Assembly: GCF_014284235.1 (NCBI RefSeq)
Contig: NZ_JACOGD010000002.1
Coordinates: 603,822 to 667,821, forward strand
Length of the DNA stretch: 64,000 nt
Origin: Cognatundibacterium curvum
GTDB lineage: Bacteria > Pseudomonadota > Gammaproteobacteria > Burkholderiales > Burkholderiaceae_D
Reading direction: 5' to 3'
Under the pieces are notes generated by a model. The model was not told the DNA's origin and made no database searches. It saw nothing but the letters and a program-made list of their open reading frames with translations. The translations under genes and the position numbers were made by a program. Below are positions 26,644 through 35,388 of the stretch, piece by piece; the stretch's first letter is position 1, and the number at the start of each line of letters is the position of its first letter.

Positions 26644-27705
26644 ATGAGTGTTACTGATGCGCAGAGCGGCTTGCAGATTCGCGTAGATCACGTTGCTATC
26701 CGTGGCGTAGTCAGCGCAGTTCCTCAGGGTATTTGTACTAATCAGGATTTCGCAGACCGCTTTGATACGCAGGTGATTGATGAGATCACCAAGATGACTG
26801 GCGTCGAGCGCAGGCATATCGCAGGCCCTAATCAGACTACCGCCGATCTGGCGGAAGCTGCGGCAAGTCGCTTACTGAGTCAACTGGCATGGTCAGCCGA
26901 AAGCGTGGATGCGATCATTTTTGTATCGCAAACTCCGGATTATCGTTTGCCTGCGACCGCCTGCACCTTACAGCACAGGCTGGGCTTATCTAAGAATTGT
27001 GCAGCACTGGATGTTAACCTGGGTTGCTCCGGTTATGTGTATGGCTTGTGGCTGGCTTCACGTCTAATTGATGGCCTTGCTGTCAAGCGCGTGCTGCTGC
27101 TGGCCGGAGACACCTCCAGCAAACTGGTTAATACGGAGGACAGGGCGACTGCTTTGTTGTTTGGCGATGCCGGAACTGCGACTGCGCTGGAATATAACGA
27201 GCAAGCTCAGCCAGCGTATTACGTGATTGGTACCGATGGTGGCGGCGCACGTCATCTGATGGTGCCACGCAGCCCGGTACGTGTGGAGCAACAAGAGGAT
27301 GCGCGTCTGAGTCAGCTGAATCCCGACTATTTGTATATGGATGGCGCACAAGTATTTAACTTCACAATCAGTAGCGTACCAACATTAGTAAAGCAGTTGC
27401 TGAGTTTTTCCGGGCAAACGCTGGAAGGCACTGAACACTTCCTGTTTCATCAGGCAAATGCCTTCATGCTGAGGCACATCGCAAAAAAACTCAAGATTCC
27501 TGCCGACCAGTTTTCCCTGAATTTGCAGCGCTTCGGCAATACCTCCAGCGCTTCTATTCCCTTGTTACTGACCGATATATGCCGCGAGACGCCCTTACGT
27601 GAACGCGTTGTGATGGCTGGTTTCGGCGTTGGTTATTCCTGGGCCGCTGTCAGTTGCGATCTCAGTCTGATGCAAGTCACCGATTTAATTGAAGTCGAGT
27701 CATGA
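26644..27705 (+). CDS. 3-oxoacyl-ACP synthase III (KASIII/FabH-like), second copy
   Basis: A 353-residue condensing enzyme with triad Cys128 (VNLGCSGYVYGL), His269 (LFHQANAF) and Asn299 (RFGNTSSASIP). It is clearly related to the copy at 25353 but diverged over much of its length. All catalytic residues are kept, so both are probably active, perhaps with different starter units or one acting as an acyltransferase. The stop overlaps the start of the next reductase gene by 4 bases. Confidence 0.93.
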   Translation: MSVTDAQSGLQIRVDHVAIRGVVSAVPQGICTNQDFADRFDTQVIDEITKMTGVERRHIAGPNQTTADLAEAAASRLLSQLAWSAESVDAIIFVSQTPDYRLPATACTLQHRLGLSKNCAALDVNLGCSGYVYGLWLASRLIDGLAVKRVLLLAGDTSSKLVNTEDRATALLFGDAGTATALEYNEQAQPAYYVIGTDGGGARHLMVPRSPVRVEQQEDARLSQLNPDYLYMDGAQVFNFTISSVPTLVKQLLSFSGQTLEGTEHFLFHQANAFMLRHIAKKLKIPADQFSLNLQRFGNTSSASIPLLLTDICRETPLRERVVMAGFGVGYSWAAVSCDLSLMQVTDLIEVES

Positions 27706-28463
27706 TATTTAAAGAAAACGCTTTGCAGGGACGACACATACTGGTTACAGGTGCTTCGTCCGGAATTGGACGTGCAGCTGCGATTGCCATGGCGGCTTGC
27801 GGTGCCAGATTATGTCTGAGCGCACGCGATGCGACGAGACTGGAAGAAACCCTGCAAGCCTTGGCCGGATCAGGGCATTATTGCGTACCAGCTGATTTGG
27901 ATGGCAGTGATCAGATCGTCGAACTGGTGCAGAAAACGGCACAGTTACATGGCCCGTTTAATGGCATGTTCCATGCGGCCGGTATCAGCATGTTACGTCC
28001 CGCAAAGCTGTCTAAGGAAAAGCAGTTTGATGAAATATATGCTTCCAGTGTGAAGTCGGCGATGGCACTGGCGCGCGCTGCGTCGCTGCGCGGTGTGATG
28101 GAAGACGGCAGTGCTATCGTGATGATGTCGTCTGTGGCCGCAACGCGCGGGCAGACTGGCATGGCGCTGTACTCTTCGGCGAAAGCGGCGATAGAAGGCC
28201 TGGTTCGCTCACTCGCGGTTGAGTTTGCCCCACGTCGAATTCGTGTGAATGCGATTGCTGCAGGTGCGGTGGAAACAGCGATGCATGCACAGCTGACTCA
28301 TACACTGGGTGAGCAATCCTTGTCCGCGTATGAGCATAAGCATTTGCTGGGATTCGGTACTGTGGACGATATCGCCAGCGCCGTGATCTATCTGATGGCG
28401 GAGTCCGGACGTTGGATGACAGGCACCAGCTTGTCTGTCGATGGTGGTTATTCAGTAAGGTAA
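27702..28463 (+). CDS. FabG-like short-chain dehydrogenase/reductase
   Basis: A 253-residue SDR. It has cofactor motif TGASSGIG at residues 16-23, then the catalytic Ser144, Tyr157 and Lys161 (YSSAK), and the C-terminal TGTSLSVDGGYSVR common in 3-oxoacyl-ACP reductases. In this operon it probably reduces the 3-ketoacyl product of the KASIII enzymes to a 3-hydroxyacyl-ACP. Overlap with the upstream gene and a 3-base gap to the next show operon membership. Confidence 0.92.
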   Translation: MIFKENALQGRHILVTGASSGIGRAAAIAMAACGARLCLSARDATRLEETLQALAGSGHYCVPADLDGSDQIVELVQKTAQLHGPFNGMFHAAGISMLRPAKLSKEKQFDEIYASSVKSAMALARAASLRGVMEDGSAIVMMSSVAATRGQTGMALYSSAKAAIEGLVRSLAVEFAPRRIRVNAIAAGAVETAMHAQLTHTLGEQSLSAYEHKHLLGFGTVDDIASAVIYLMAESGRWMTGTSLSVDGGYSVR

Positions 28464-28466
28464 AAG

Positions 28467-29111
28467 ATGACTCTCCCAACTCAACTCATATTGGCCGGTG
28501 CTGGTGGCATGGGCCAGGAATTACTGGCCCTGCTGGCGCCGGATATTGCCAGTGGACGTGTTGTTATCCGTGGCATCATTGATGATACGATTGCGCCCAC
28601 CTCCTGTTTTTCAGCCGATTTTCCTTACCCGGTACTTGGTGGCATTGCCGGTTTTCAGCCAGAGCCTGAAGACCGGATTCTGCTGGCGATAGGCGAACCT
28701 CAGGCCAGGATGACGGTGGCACATGCACTCAGAAAACAGGGGGCACGTTTCTATACCTACGTCCATGCGAATGTGATCGTTGCACCCAATGCCAGCCTAG
28801 GTGAAGGCGTCGTGATTTACCCGTTCTGCCTGATTTCAGCTAACACCCGGCTTGCGGATTTTGTCGTGATTAACACCCATTCCGGTGCCGGACATGATGT
28901 GGACATCGGCGAATCCAGCGTCATCTGTGCGCATGTGGATCTGACCGGGCATGTGAAGATAGGCAGCGCGGTATTGGTCGGCTCGCATGCTTCGGTATTG
29001 CCATCGGTGGTTGTGGGCGATGGCGCCAGGATAGGTGCCGGTGCAATTGTGGTCCGGCGCGTGCGCGAGCAGACTACCGTTTATGCGCAACCAGCCAGAA
29101 CTCTGACATGA
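28467..29111 (+). CDS. PglD/NeuD-family hexapeptide acyltransferase
   Basis: A 214-residue enzyme with a Rossmann-like N-terminal sugar-binding domain (LILAGAGGMGQELLALL) and a left-handed beta-helix of hexapeptide repeats from about residue 98 (VIVAPNASLGEGVVIYP...). The likely catalytic base is His143 in GHDVDIGE, equivalent to the active histidine of Campylobacter PglD. Relatives N-acylate 4-amino sugars on nucleotide carriers. With an ACP and condensing enzymes in the same operon the donor could be a hydroxyacyl-ACP instead of acetyl-CoA. The stop overlaps the Rieske gene by 4 bases. Confidence 0.9.
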   Translation: MTLPTQLILAGAGGMGQELLALLAPDIASGRVVIRGIIDDTIAPTSCFSADFPYPVLGGIAGFQPEPEDRILLAIGEPQARMTVAHALRKQGARFYTYVHANVIVAPNASLGEGVVIYPFCLISANTRLADFVVINTHSGAGHDVDIGESSVICAHVDLTGHVKIGSAVLVGSHASVLPSVVVGDGARIGAGAIVVRRVREQTTVYAQPARTLT

Positions 29112-30127
29112 TGAATAAGAAATTACGCGATCAGTACTGGCACTTGCTATGCCACCGTTCCGAATTACCGCAGCCCGGAGATTTTCTGCGTTTGCAATGG
29201 CTGGGGCAGGATGTCGTAGCCGCCAACGATGCGGGTGAAATTATTGTTTTTGATAATTTGTGCCCGCACCGTGGCGCGCGTTTTTTTGATGCCGAATACG
29301 GCAATGCTCCCATCAGTTGTACCTATCATGGCTGGACATTTCAAGCAGGGACTTTACTGATACCTGCGCGTGAAAAGTATAAGGCCTGTGAATTAAGCAA
29401 AGTCAGCATGGGTATGCTGAAGACGGAATGGTGTGGTGATTTTCTGTTTGCCTCAGTGAAGCCAGCACAAACGCTGGACATGCAATTAGGCGACTTGTCG
29501 CAACAACTGGCCTCCATTTCTATGGATATTAACGGACGTGCAGACTGGAATGCCTATACCTATGAGTGCGATTGGAAAATCGCCATTGAAAATGGCCTGG
29601 ATTCGCTGCATACACCCTATGTCCATACTGAGACCTTGGGGCGCTTAAGCTTGTCTGATCCTGAAAATGCCTACGTCGCAGACAATTCAACAGCGTCTTT
29701 TCAAATTACTGATACGTCTGTGGCTAAGAAACTCAAGTCAGCTGCGCGCTTGTTTTCGCGCACTGAGCCGATAGAGGGATACATCAGTATTTATCTGTTC
29801 CCATTCACGATGCTGACGTCTACCTGTGGCCTGTCGTATTCGCTGCAAAATTTTTTCCCGTCAGCGCAAGAGCAAAAAACTCACTTTTACAGCCGCTTAT
29901 TGAAAACCTCATTGCGTACGGGCATGCCAGCCACCAGTATGGATCATTTTTTCCTATCCACTGCTGAGGTTAACCGTCAGGTGTTCCGGGAAGATCATCA
30001 CATTTGCAGCCGTATCCCCATACAGAACTATGACTGGAATGATGTCAGCCGTTTATCTGTGGATGAAGAAAAAATTATTCATTTCAGAAAAAGCCTGCAG
30101 CGTGTCGCCAGTACCGGAGAATGTTAA
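29108..30127 (+). CDS. Rieske non-heme iron oxygenase (alpha-subunit type)
   Basis: A 339-residue oxygenase. The Rieske [2Fe-2S] ligands are Cys52/His54 (CPHRGARFF) and Cys71/His74 (CTYHGW). The mononuclear iron site is recognisable as ENGLDSLHTPYVH with Asp165, His168 and His173. Relatives hydroxylate or demethylate small molecules and need a reductase, which is not encoded here. It is the last gene of the operon and overlaps the acyltransferase gene. In context it could hydroxylate the acyl chain or the sugar; this is inference. Confidence 0.92.
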   Translation: MMNKKLRDQYWHLLCHRSELPQPGDFLRLQWLGQDVVAANDAGEIIVFDNLCPHRGARFFDAEYGNAPISCTYHGWTFQAGTLLIPAREKYKACELSKVSMGMLKTEWCGDFLFASVKPAQTLDMQLGDLSQQLASISMDINGRADWNAYTYECDWKIAIENGLDSLHTPYVHTETLGRLSLSDPENAYVADNSTASFQITDTSVAKKLKSAARLFSRTEPIEGYISIYLFPFTMLTSTCGLSYSLQNFFPSAQEQKTHFYSRLLKTSLRTGMPATSMDHFFLSTAEVNRQVFREDHHICSRIPIQNYDWNDVSRLSVDEEKIIHFRKSLQRVASTGEC

Positions 30128-30140
30128 ATTCCCCGGTGTG

Positions 30141-30743
30141 TCAGCTATCCTGTCGTGGTGTGGCTTGAAACGGATAGCTGGACCTGAGTGACTGGGCGCT
30201 GCCTTTACGCAGACCTACAGCGGCTGAGATACCCGGCAGTTCCAGCCATAAATCGCTGGCCTCGTCTGCTTCTATCCAATGCATCAATGCTTCAGTGCTG
30301 AGTGCCTGAGCCTGATGATCGCGGATACGATCGAGGCAGTCTGCAATGTCTCTGTCTTCGAGCAGGCACAGCTTGTGGTCCCATACAAAAAACAGCCGGC
30401 CAGCTTCGTCCATCACTGCCTCGTGTAGCTGATGCAGAACTGTGCCGGTATGTAGTTGCAGATGGGTTGGTGAGAGAGTGCAGATATAAGGTGCTGCTTC
30501 CAGGTCGACATAGACGCGTTGCGGGCCATTCTGGAAATACCAGCGACCGTCCTCGTCATGGGTGTAATTACGCTGTATGAAGTTGATCAGACTGGGGTGT
30601 CGAATGATATCGCCGGGCAGGCCGAGTGCCTGACAGCGCTCATCGCGCATGCGCCACTGGCCGCGTGCATCGAGTGCCAGCCAGCCAAAACAATGGGGTA
30701 CATTTGGCCATTTCGTCATGGCTGCTTTGACTATCTCATCCAT
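30141..30743 (-). CDS. Conserved hypothetical protein
   Basis: A 200-residue soluble protein starting MDEIVKAAMTKWPNVPHCFGWLALDARG, with a tryptophan-rich N-terminal half (RWYFQNGPQRVYVDLEAAPY). I recall similar proteins in Burkholderiales genomes but cannot name the family with certainty. There is no signal peptide or membrane segment. It is on the opposite strand to the glycosylation operon, ends 13 bases from the Rieske gene, and lies 75 bases downstream of the YheT-type hydrolase gene on the same strand. Confidence 0.75.
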   Translation of the reverse strand: MDEIVKAAMTKWPNVPHCFGWLALDARGQWRMRDERCQALGLPGDIIRHPSLINFIQRNYTHDEDGRWYFQNGPQRVYVDLEAAPYICTLSPTHLQLHTGTVLHQLHEAVMDEAGRLFFVWDHKLCLLEDRDIADCLDRIRDHQAQALSTEALMHWIEADEASDLWLELPGISAAVGLRKGSAQSLRSSYPFQATPRQDS

Positions 30744-30818
30744 CCTTCACCTGTTTCTGCGTCCATCTTGCTATGGAGTGCGCTGTTACGCTTTGTGCTT
30801 GAATAGCCGTCTGAACGC

Positions 30819-31775
30819 TTATACAAACTGTTCAAAATAGCCCAGAATTTTTTGCGGCAGCCAGTCCAGTTTTCCGGGGAATCCACCCGTCGCAAAGCCC
30901 ACATGGCCACCATGTTGCGGGTAGTCCAGTGTGACACACTGCGCAGCCTGGCGGGGTAAATGTTGACCTGGCAGGAAAGGATCATTCCTGGCATTCAGTA
31001 CCAGCGCAGGAATACGGATATCGTTCAGTATCCAGCGGGCGCTGGCGCGATGCCAGTAATCGTCAGTATCGCGATAGCCATGTAAAGGCGCAGTGACTAC
31101 ATTGTCGAATTCGTACAGATTTTGCGCTGCCAACATGCGCTGCTGATCAAACAGACCTGGGAATTGTCTGAGCTTTTGCAGGCATTTGGGTTTCAGGGTT
31201 TTCAGGAACATGCGGGTATACAGCATGTTCAGTCCGCCAGACAAAGCAGCGCCACCCTGTGCCAGATCCAGCGGAGCAGAGACCGCGCATACCGCATCGG
31301 CCAGGCTGGCCTGATGCTGAGATTCGCCGGTCCAGCGTAATAAGGCATTGCCACCCAGCGAAACACCGGCCGCAAAAAAACGCGCTGTTGTATGCTGAGT
31401 CCGCCATTGCTGGTGCAGACGGCGCAGTATCCAGTTGATCTCAGCGGAGTCGCCGGAATGGTAAAAGCGTGGTGCCTGATTGAGCTCACCCGAGCAGCCA
31501 CGGAAATGCGGTATCACACCTGACCAGCCACGCTGCTGCAGCGCATGCATCAGTGCCTGGGCATAATGGCTCTGACTCGAGCCTTCGAGGCCGTGAAACA
31601 GCACCACGCAAGGCTGACCGGGCTGGCCATCGAGAAAATCGATATCAATGAAATCCTGATCCGGTGTTTGCCAGCGTTCGCGTCGTAGCGCAACCGCTGG
31701 ACGCGGTATCCAAAGTGCAGGAAGTATGGTTTGCAGATGGCCACCGGGCAGCCATGCAGGAGCCTGATAAGTCAT
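30819..31775 (-). CDS. YheT-family alpha/beta hydrolase
   Basis: A 318-residue hydrolase with the family N-terminus WLPGGHLQTILPAL, the oxyanion/HG region VVLFHGLEGSS, HFRGCSGE, and a nucleophile elbow GVSLGGNALLRW. The catalytic Asp is probably in NARNDPFLP and the His in HGGHVGF near the C-terminus. YheT-like enzymes are carboxylesterases of unclear physiological substrate. The gene begins 2 bases after the stop of the NTF2-like gene, so the two are co-transcribed. Confidence 0.93.
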   Translation of the reverse strand: MTYQAPAWLPGGHLQTILPALWIPRPAVALRRERWQTPDQDFIDIDFLDGQPGQPCVVLFHGLEGSSQSHYAQALMHALQQRGWSGVIPHFRGCSGELNQAPRFYHSGDSAEINWILRRLHQQWRTQHTTARFFAAGVSLGGNALLRWTGESQHQASLADAVCAVSAPLDLAQGGAALSGGLNMLYTRMFLKTLKPKCLQKLRQFPGLFDQQRMLAAQNLYEFDNVVTAPLHGYRDTDDYWHRASARWILNDIRIPALVLNARNDPFLPGQHLPRQAAQCVTLDYPQHGGHVGFATGGFPGKLDWLPQKILGYFEQFV

Positions 31776-31777
31776 GG

Positions 31778-32209
31778 TCAGTGCAGGGTGCTGGCTTTGA
31801 ACAGATCCAGTGGTGCTTTACCTGCTGCGACGGAGGAGTGATGCATGGTGATGCGCCATCCTTGCGGTGTTTTCATGTACACGTTGGTCGCCAGGATGTG
31901 GATATCGGCTAATTGTTCGTTAGGGCGCTGTATCTGCTCGATCACACTGTGGACAGCGGTCAGCATATTATGCGTCGCATGAATCTGATGTGCCTGCACT
32001 TGTACGCCACCGCGTTCGAAAATGGCTTCCCACGAAGCCCTGATCGCGGCATGTCCAATCAGGCGTGGCGCGCCCGGATGGATGCAGACGATTTCTTCAT
32101 CCTCTGCCCACAGCGCCATCATCGCTTCAAGGTCAGCACGGCTCAGCGCATCGTAAAAGGCAGCTTCGGTTTCTTCCGGGCTGCCGTTCATTTGCTTTTT
32201 GGCTGGCAT
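31778..32209 (-). CDS. SnoaL/NTF2-like domain protein
   Basis: A 143-residue protein with the cone-shaped NTF2-like fold signature (EETEAAFYDALSRADLEAMMALWAEDEEIVCIHPGAPRL as the conserved N-terminal half). I use the internal ATG at 32209 because the longer frame from 32413 would overlap the zinc-finger gene antiparallel to its codons and begins with a cysteine- and arginine-rich non-domain sequence. Function is unknown: such domains bind small ligands or assist enzymes. Confidence 0.88.
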   Translation of the reverse strand: MPAKKQMNGSPEETEAAFYDALSRADLEAMMALWAEDEEIVCIHPGAPRLIGHAAIRASWEAIFERGGVQVQAHQIHATHNMLTAVHSVIEQIQRPNEQLADIHILATNVYMKTPQGWRITMHHSSVAAGKAPLDLFKASTLH

Positions 32210-32237
32210 ATTCTGATCCGGTTTCAGGCTGGCCGGA

Positions 32238-32438
32238 TTAATGCGCCTTGAGCACAGTGCCGGGTGCCAGCTTGTATTTGGTGCCGCAATAAGAGCAAGT
32301 CGCTTCGCCACCATGGGACAGGTCCAGGAACACACGTGGGTGCGAGGACCACAAAGGCATGGCTGGATTCGGACAATGCGCAGGCAGGTCTTTGGCTTGC
32401 AGTTCAACGACATTGTTCGCAGTATTTGGGGTGGACAT
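32238..32438 (-). CDS. Zinc-finger (zf-CHCC) protein
   Basis: A 66-residue protein ending in the zf-CHCC pattern. LPAHCPNP supplies the first cysteine, HPRVFLDL the histidine and ATCSYCGTKY the last two cysteines. It is related to the zinc-binding subunit of respiratory complex I (NDUFS6-like). The ATG at 32438 has a GGAG ribosome-binding site; an in-frame start at 32462 is possible but less likely. It is the first gene of the minus-strand group including the NTF2-like and YheT genes. Confidence 0.9.
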   Translation of the reverse strand: MSTPNTANNVVELQAKDLPAHCPNPAMPLWSSHPRVFLDLSHGGEATCSYCGTKYKLAPGTVLKAH

Positions 32439-32738
32439 AAGCGCTCCGTTGGTAAGTGTCATCAGTCAGCTGACCGGCGGGGTCAGCGTTAAGCCGCGAT
32501 TTTAACGGATTTGCGCTACTTCGGTCAGCGTTCTGCGCTGATTTTCATTCAAGGCTAGAATACCGGCCTGCCTGCGACTGTCGGTGCGCTTTAGCGCTTA
32601 GCCGGACTCCCGCAACTGATCAGACTCAGCGCTCAGCGCCGTTACAGGCGGCGCTGCGGTCCGAAACTGAGCGATTTCAAGGCTCACTGCCTGGCTGATG
32701 CTGTGCACGTGGGTCAATTTTTCTTTAAGTCAGAATAC
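32439..32738. promoter_or_regulatory. Divergent intergenic region with a hairpin
   Basis: About 300 bases between the zinc-finger gene and azlC. The only structure seen is a GC-rich perfect hairpin CAGCGCCG-TTACAGG-CGGCGCTG at 32634-32656. Promoters for both sides must lie here but none is convincing by eye. Confidence 0.35.
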
Positions 32739-33464
32739 ATGACGTCTATTAAAACAAATCAGGATGCCTGGAAAGAGGCGCTGCAAGCCGGTGCGCCTAC
32801 CTGGTTCGGTATCGCGGCCTGGGGGCTGGTGGTCGGTGTGGCCATGATTAAGGCAGGTCTCAGCACGCCGCAAGCGCTGGGTATGACGCTGCTGGTGTTT
32901 GCCGGTTCGGCACAACTGGCATCTCTGCCTTTGCTGGCTGCACATGCACCTCTGTGGGTCATTTTTGCGACCGCGTTGGCGGTGAACCTGCGTTTCGTGA
33001 TTTTTTCCGCGATACTCGCTCCGCATTTTGCCCATCTGCCGCTGCGGTCCCGCGCCTGGCTGGGTTATACCTCAGGGGACTTGTCGGTCAGCCTGTTTTT
33101 ACAGAAATACCCTGAGCTCAGCGATGCCAAAGGGAAGCTGACTTATCTGAAGGGTTTGATTTTCCCAAATTGGCTATCCTGGCAGACCGGGTCCATCATC
33201 GGTATTCTGGCCGGAAGCCAGGTGCCGGAATCCTGGGGGCTGGGCTTTGCCGGTACGCTGGCGATACTCTGCGTCATGCTGCCCTTGATACTCAACCGTG
33301 CAGCAACCGTGGGTGTGCTGGTATCCGGCGCTGCGGCACTGGCGACATTTGCCTGGCCGTATAAGCTAGGCTTATTGTTTTCCGTTGTAGTCGGGATGGT
33401 AGCCGCGATGCTGTTTGAAGAATACGGCACACCGCGTGCAGCCAGGGAGCAGCATGATGCGTGA
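32739..33464 (+). CDS. azlC: AzlC-family branched-chain amino acid exporter, large subunit
   Basis: A 241-residue membrane protein with about five to six hydrophobic segments and the AzlC signature PTWFGIAAWGLVVGVAMI, LLVFAGSAQLASL and AVNLRFVIFSAILAPHF. With AzlD it forms an exporter of branched-chain amino acids and analogues. The ATG at 32739 fits the family N-terminus; an upstream GTG at 32703 is possible. It overlaps azlD by 11 bases. Confidence 0.92.
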   Translation: MTSIKTNQDAWKEALQAGAPTWFGIAAWGLVVGVAMIKAGLSTPQALGMTLLVFAGSAQLASLPLLAAHAPLWVIFATALAVNLRFVIFSAILAPHFAHLPLRSRAWLGYTSGDLSVSLFLQKYPELSDAKGKLTYLKGLIFPNWLSWQTGSIIGILAGSQVPESWGLGFAGTLAILCVMLPLILNRAATVGVLVSGAAALATFAWPYKLGLLFSVVVGMVAAMLFEEYGTPRAAREQHDA

Positions 33465-33780
33465 TCTCGATGTCTGGCTTACGATTGCTTTGTTAGTACT
33501 TGCTACCTTTATCGCGCGCAGTGGCTTTTGGCTGGTCGGCAGCCGGGTGCAATTGCCTAAACGGGTGCAGGATGGCTTGCGTTATGCGCCTGCCTGCGCA
33601 CTGGCTGCGCTGATCTTCCCGGATTTATTGATGCTGCAAGGGCAGTTGGCGATCAGCTGGAACCAGCCCAGACTGGTGGCTGGTTTGCTGGCCACCGCCT
33701 TTTTTCTGGTCAGGCGCAATATGCTGCACACCATCCTGTTCGGGATGGCAGTATTCACTTACCTCAGGCTGGGCCAGTAG
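33454..33780 (+). CDS. azlD: AzlD-family small subunit of branched-chain amino acid exporter
   Basis: A 108-residue membrane protein with four predicted helices and typical segments SGFWLVGSRVQLPKRVQDGLRYAPACALAALIFP. The double ATG at 33454 follows a GGGAG ribosome-binding site and overlaps the 3' end of azlC, as is usual for the pair. Confidence 0.9.
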   Translation: MMRDLDVWLTIALLVLATFIARSGFWLVGSRVQLPKRVQDGLRYAPACALAALIFPDLLMLQGQLAISWNQPRLVAGLLATAFFLVRRNMLHTILFGMAVFTYLRLGQ

Positions 33781-34020
33781 GCTGGGGCCAGTCTGTCTGC
33801 GGCCTGCAGGATAAAAGTGGTATCAAACCAAGAAAACGCTATAGCCACGGCTGGCGCTTTGGTAAAATAGCGAATTCACTCCAATTTCTGAGAAAAAACG
33901 CGCTGCAATTATTTATTTTGCAATGCTTTCAGGCCTGCACTACAGCATGCAGGCCAGACCGTAACGGTCATCTCATGAAGAACGGAGCGCAGATTTCCTC
34001 ACTTTGATACTGAAAAGACG

Positions 34021-35214
34021 ATGCAATTCAACCGACTCAGCGATCTCATCGCAGCTAATCAGCTCCAGAGCAAGCGCGTATTTATCCGTGCTGATCTCAA
34101 TGTTCCACAAGATGATGCCGGTCAGATTACCGAAGACACCCGCATCCGCGCCTCCGTACCTGCAATACAACAGGCTTTGCAAGCTGGTGCTGCCGTGATG
34201 GTGACTTCCCATCTGGGACGTCCGGTCGAAGGCGAATTCAAGCCTGAAGACAGCCTGGCGCCAGTCGCACAGCGCCTGTCTGAATTGCTGGGCTTGCCAG
34301 TTGCATTGAAACAGAACTGGCTGGACGGCGTCGATGTCGCACCTGGTCAAGTGGTATTGCTGGAGAATTGCCGCGTCAATAAAGGCGAAAAGAAAAATGA
34401 CGACGCGCTGGCGCAGAAAATGGCAGCTTTGTGCGACGTATATGTGAACGATGCCTTCGGTACTGCTCATCGTGCAGAAGCCACGACCCACGGTATCGCG
34501 AAATATGCACCGGTAGTTTGCGCCGGTCCTTTGCTGTCCGCAGAACTCGATGCGCTGGGTAAGGCTCTCGGCCAGCCAGCACGTCCGCTGGTCGCGATCG
34601 TGGCGGGCTCCAAAGTATCCAGCAAACTGACTATCCTCAAATCCCTGGCAGATAAAGTTGATAACCTGATCGTAGGCGGCGGTATTGCCAATACCTTCAT
34701 GCTGGCATCCGGTTTGAAAATCGGTAAGTCGCTGGCCGAAGCGGATCTGGTCGAAGAAGCTAAAGCGATTATCGACATGATGGCTAAGCGTGGTGCTTCG
34801 GTACCGATTCCTACTGACGTGGTATGCGCCAAAGAATTTGCGGCGACCGCCGTGGCGACGGTGAAAGCCGTGGCAGATGTGGCTGATGATGACATGATCC
34901 TTGATATCGGCCCTGAAACGGCTGCCAAGCTGGCGGAACAGATACGCCAGTCCGGCACTATCGTCTGGAATGGACCGGTCGGTGTATTTGAATTTGACCA
35001 GTTTGGTCAGGGCACTCAAGTGCTGGCGAATGCGATCGCTGAATCCTCTGGTTTCTCTATCGCCGGTGGCGGCGATACCCTGGCAGCGATTGCCAAATAC
35101 CATATCGCTGATCGCGTTGGCTATATTTCCACAGGCGGCGGCGCTTTCCTGGAGTTCCTGGAAGGTAAAACACTGCCTGCAGTAGAAATTCTGTTGCAGC
35201 GCGCAGCAGGCTGA
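34021..35214 (+). CDS. pgk: Phosphoglycerate kinase
   Basis: A 397-residue PGK of normal length. The N-terminal substrate domain has [13 protein letters not shown], and TSHLGRP carries a substrate-binding histidine. The C-terminal nucleotide domain has [16 protein letters not shown] and [12 protein letters not shown]. It catalyses ATP formation from 1,3-bisphosphoglycerate. It leads a lower-glycolysis cluster (pgk, pyk, fba). The stop codon lies inside a 24-base tandem duplication, so the downstream DNA repeats the last codons. Confidence 0.98.
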   Translation: MQFNRLSDLIAANQLQSKRVFIRADLNVPQDDAGQITEDTRIRASVPAIQQALQAGAAVMVTSHLGRPVEGEFKPEDSLAPVAQRLSELLGLPVALKQNWLDGVDVAPGQVVLLENCRVNKGEKKNDDALAQKMAALCDVYVNDAFGTAHRAEATTHGIAKYAPVVCAGPLLSAELDALGKALGQPARPLVAIVAGSKVSSKLTILKSLADKVDNLIVGGGIANTFMLASGLKIGKSLAEADLVEEAKAIIDMMAKRGASVPIPTDVVCAKEFAATAVATVKAVADVADDDMILDIGPETAAKLAEQIRQSGTIVWNGPVGVFEFDQFGQGTQVLANAIAESSGFSIAGGGDTLAAIAKYHIADRVGYISTGGGAFLEFLEGKTLPAVEILLQRAAG

Positions 35215-35253
35215 TCGTCAGTGCAGGCAGCAGGCTGATCGTCAGTGCAGGCA
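35206..35253 (+). repeat. 24-bp tandem duplication spanning the pgk stop codon
   Basis: Two identical copies of a 24-base unit, starting GCAGGCTGATCGTCAG, lie at 35206-35229 and 35230-35253. The TGA in the first copy is the pgk stop. The second copy is a recent-looking duplication that does not alter the protein. Confidence 0.9.
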
Positions 35254-35356
35254 GCGGGCAACTCAGATGAGCGCCTGCTGTCAGTCTTTACGCCTGCATC
35301 GCCAGGAAGCAGATGCAGGCTGAAAAGATAAAAAGATACGCAAAAGCGTACTGTTT

Positions 35357-35388
35357 GTTAGATGGTTAGATGGTTAGATAGTTAGATG
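35357..35388 (+). repeat. Octamer tandem repeat (GTTAGATG)
   Basis: Four consecutive 8-base units: GTTAGATG, GTTAGATG, GTTAGATA, GTTAGATG. It lies between pgk and pyk and is a candidate for slipped-strand length variation. Just downstream TTTGTAATCGC occurs twice (35402 and 35417), 15 bases apart. Confidence 0.88.

Noticed and set aside
33973..35103. Minus-strand open frame of 376 codons opposite pgk
   Set aside because: Antisense of a highly expressed gene with biased codons; no family similarity.
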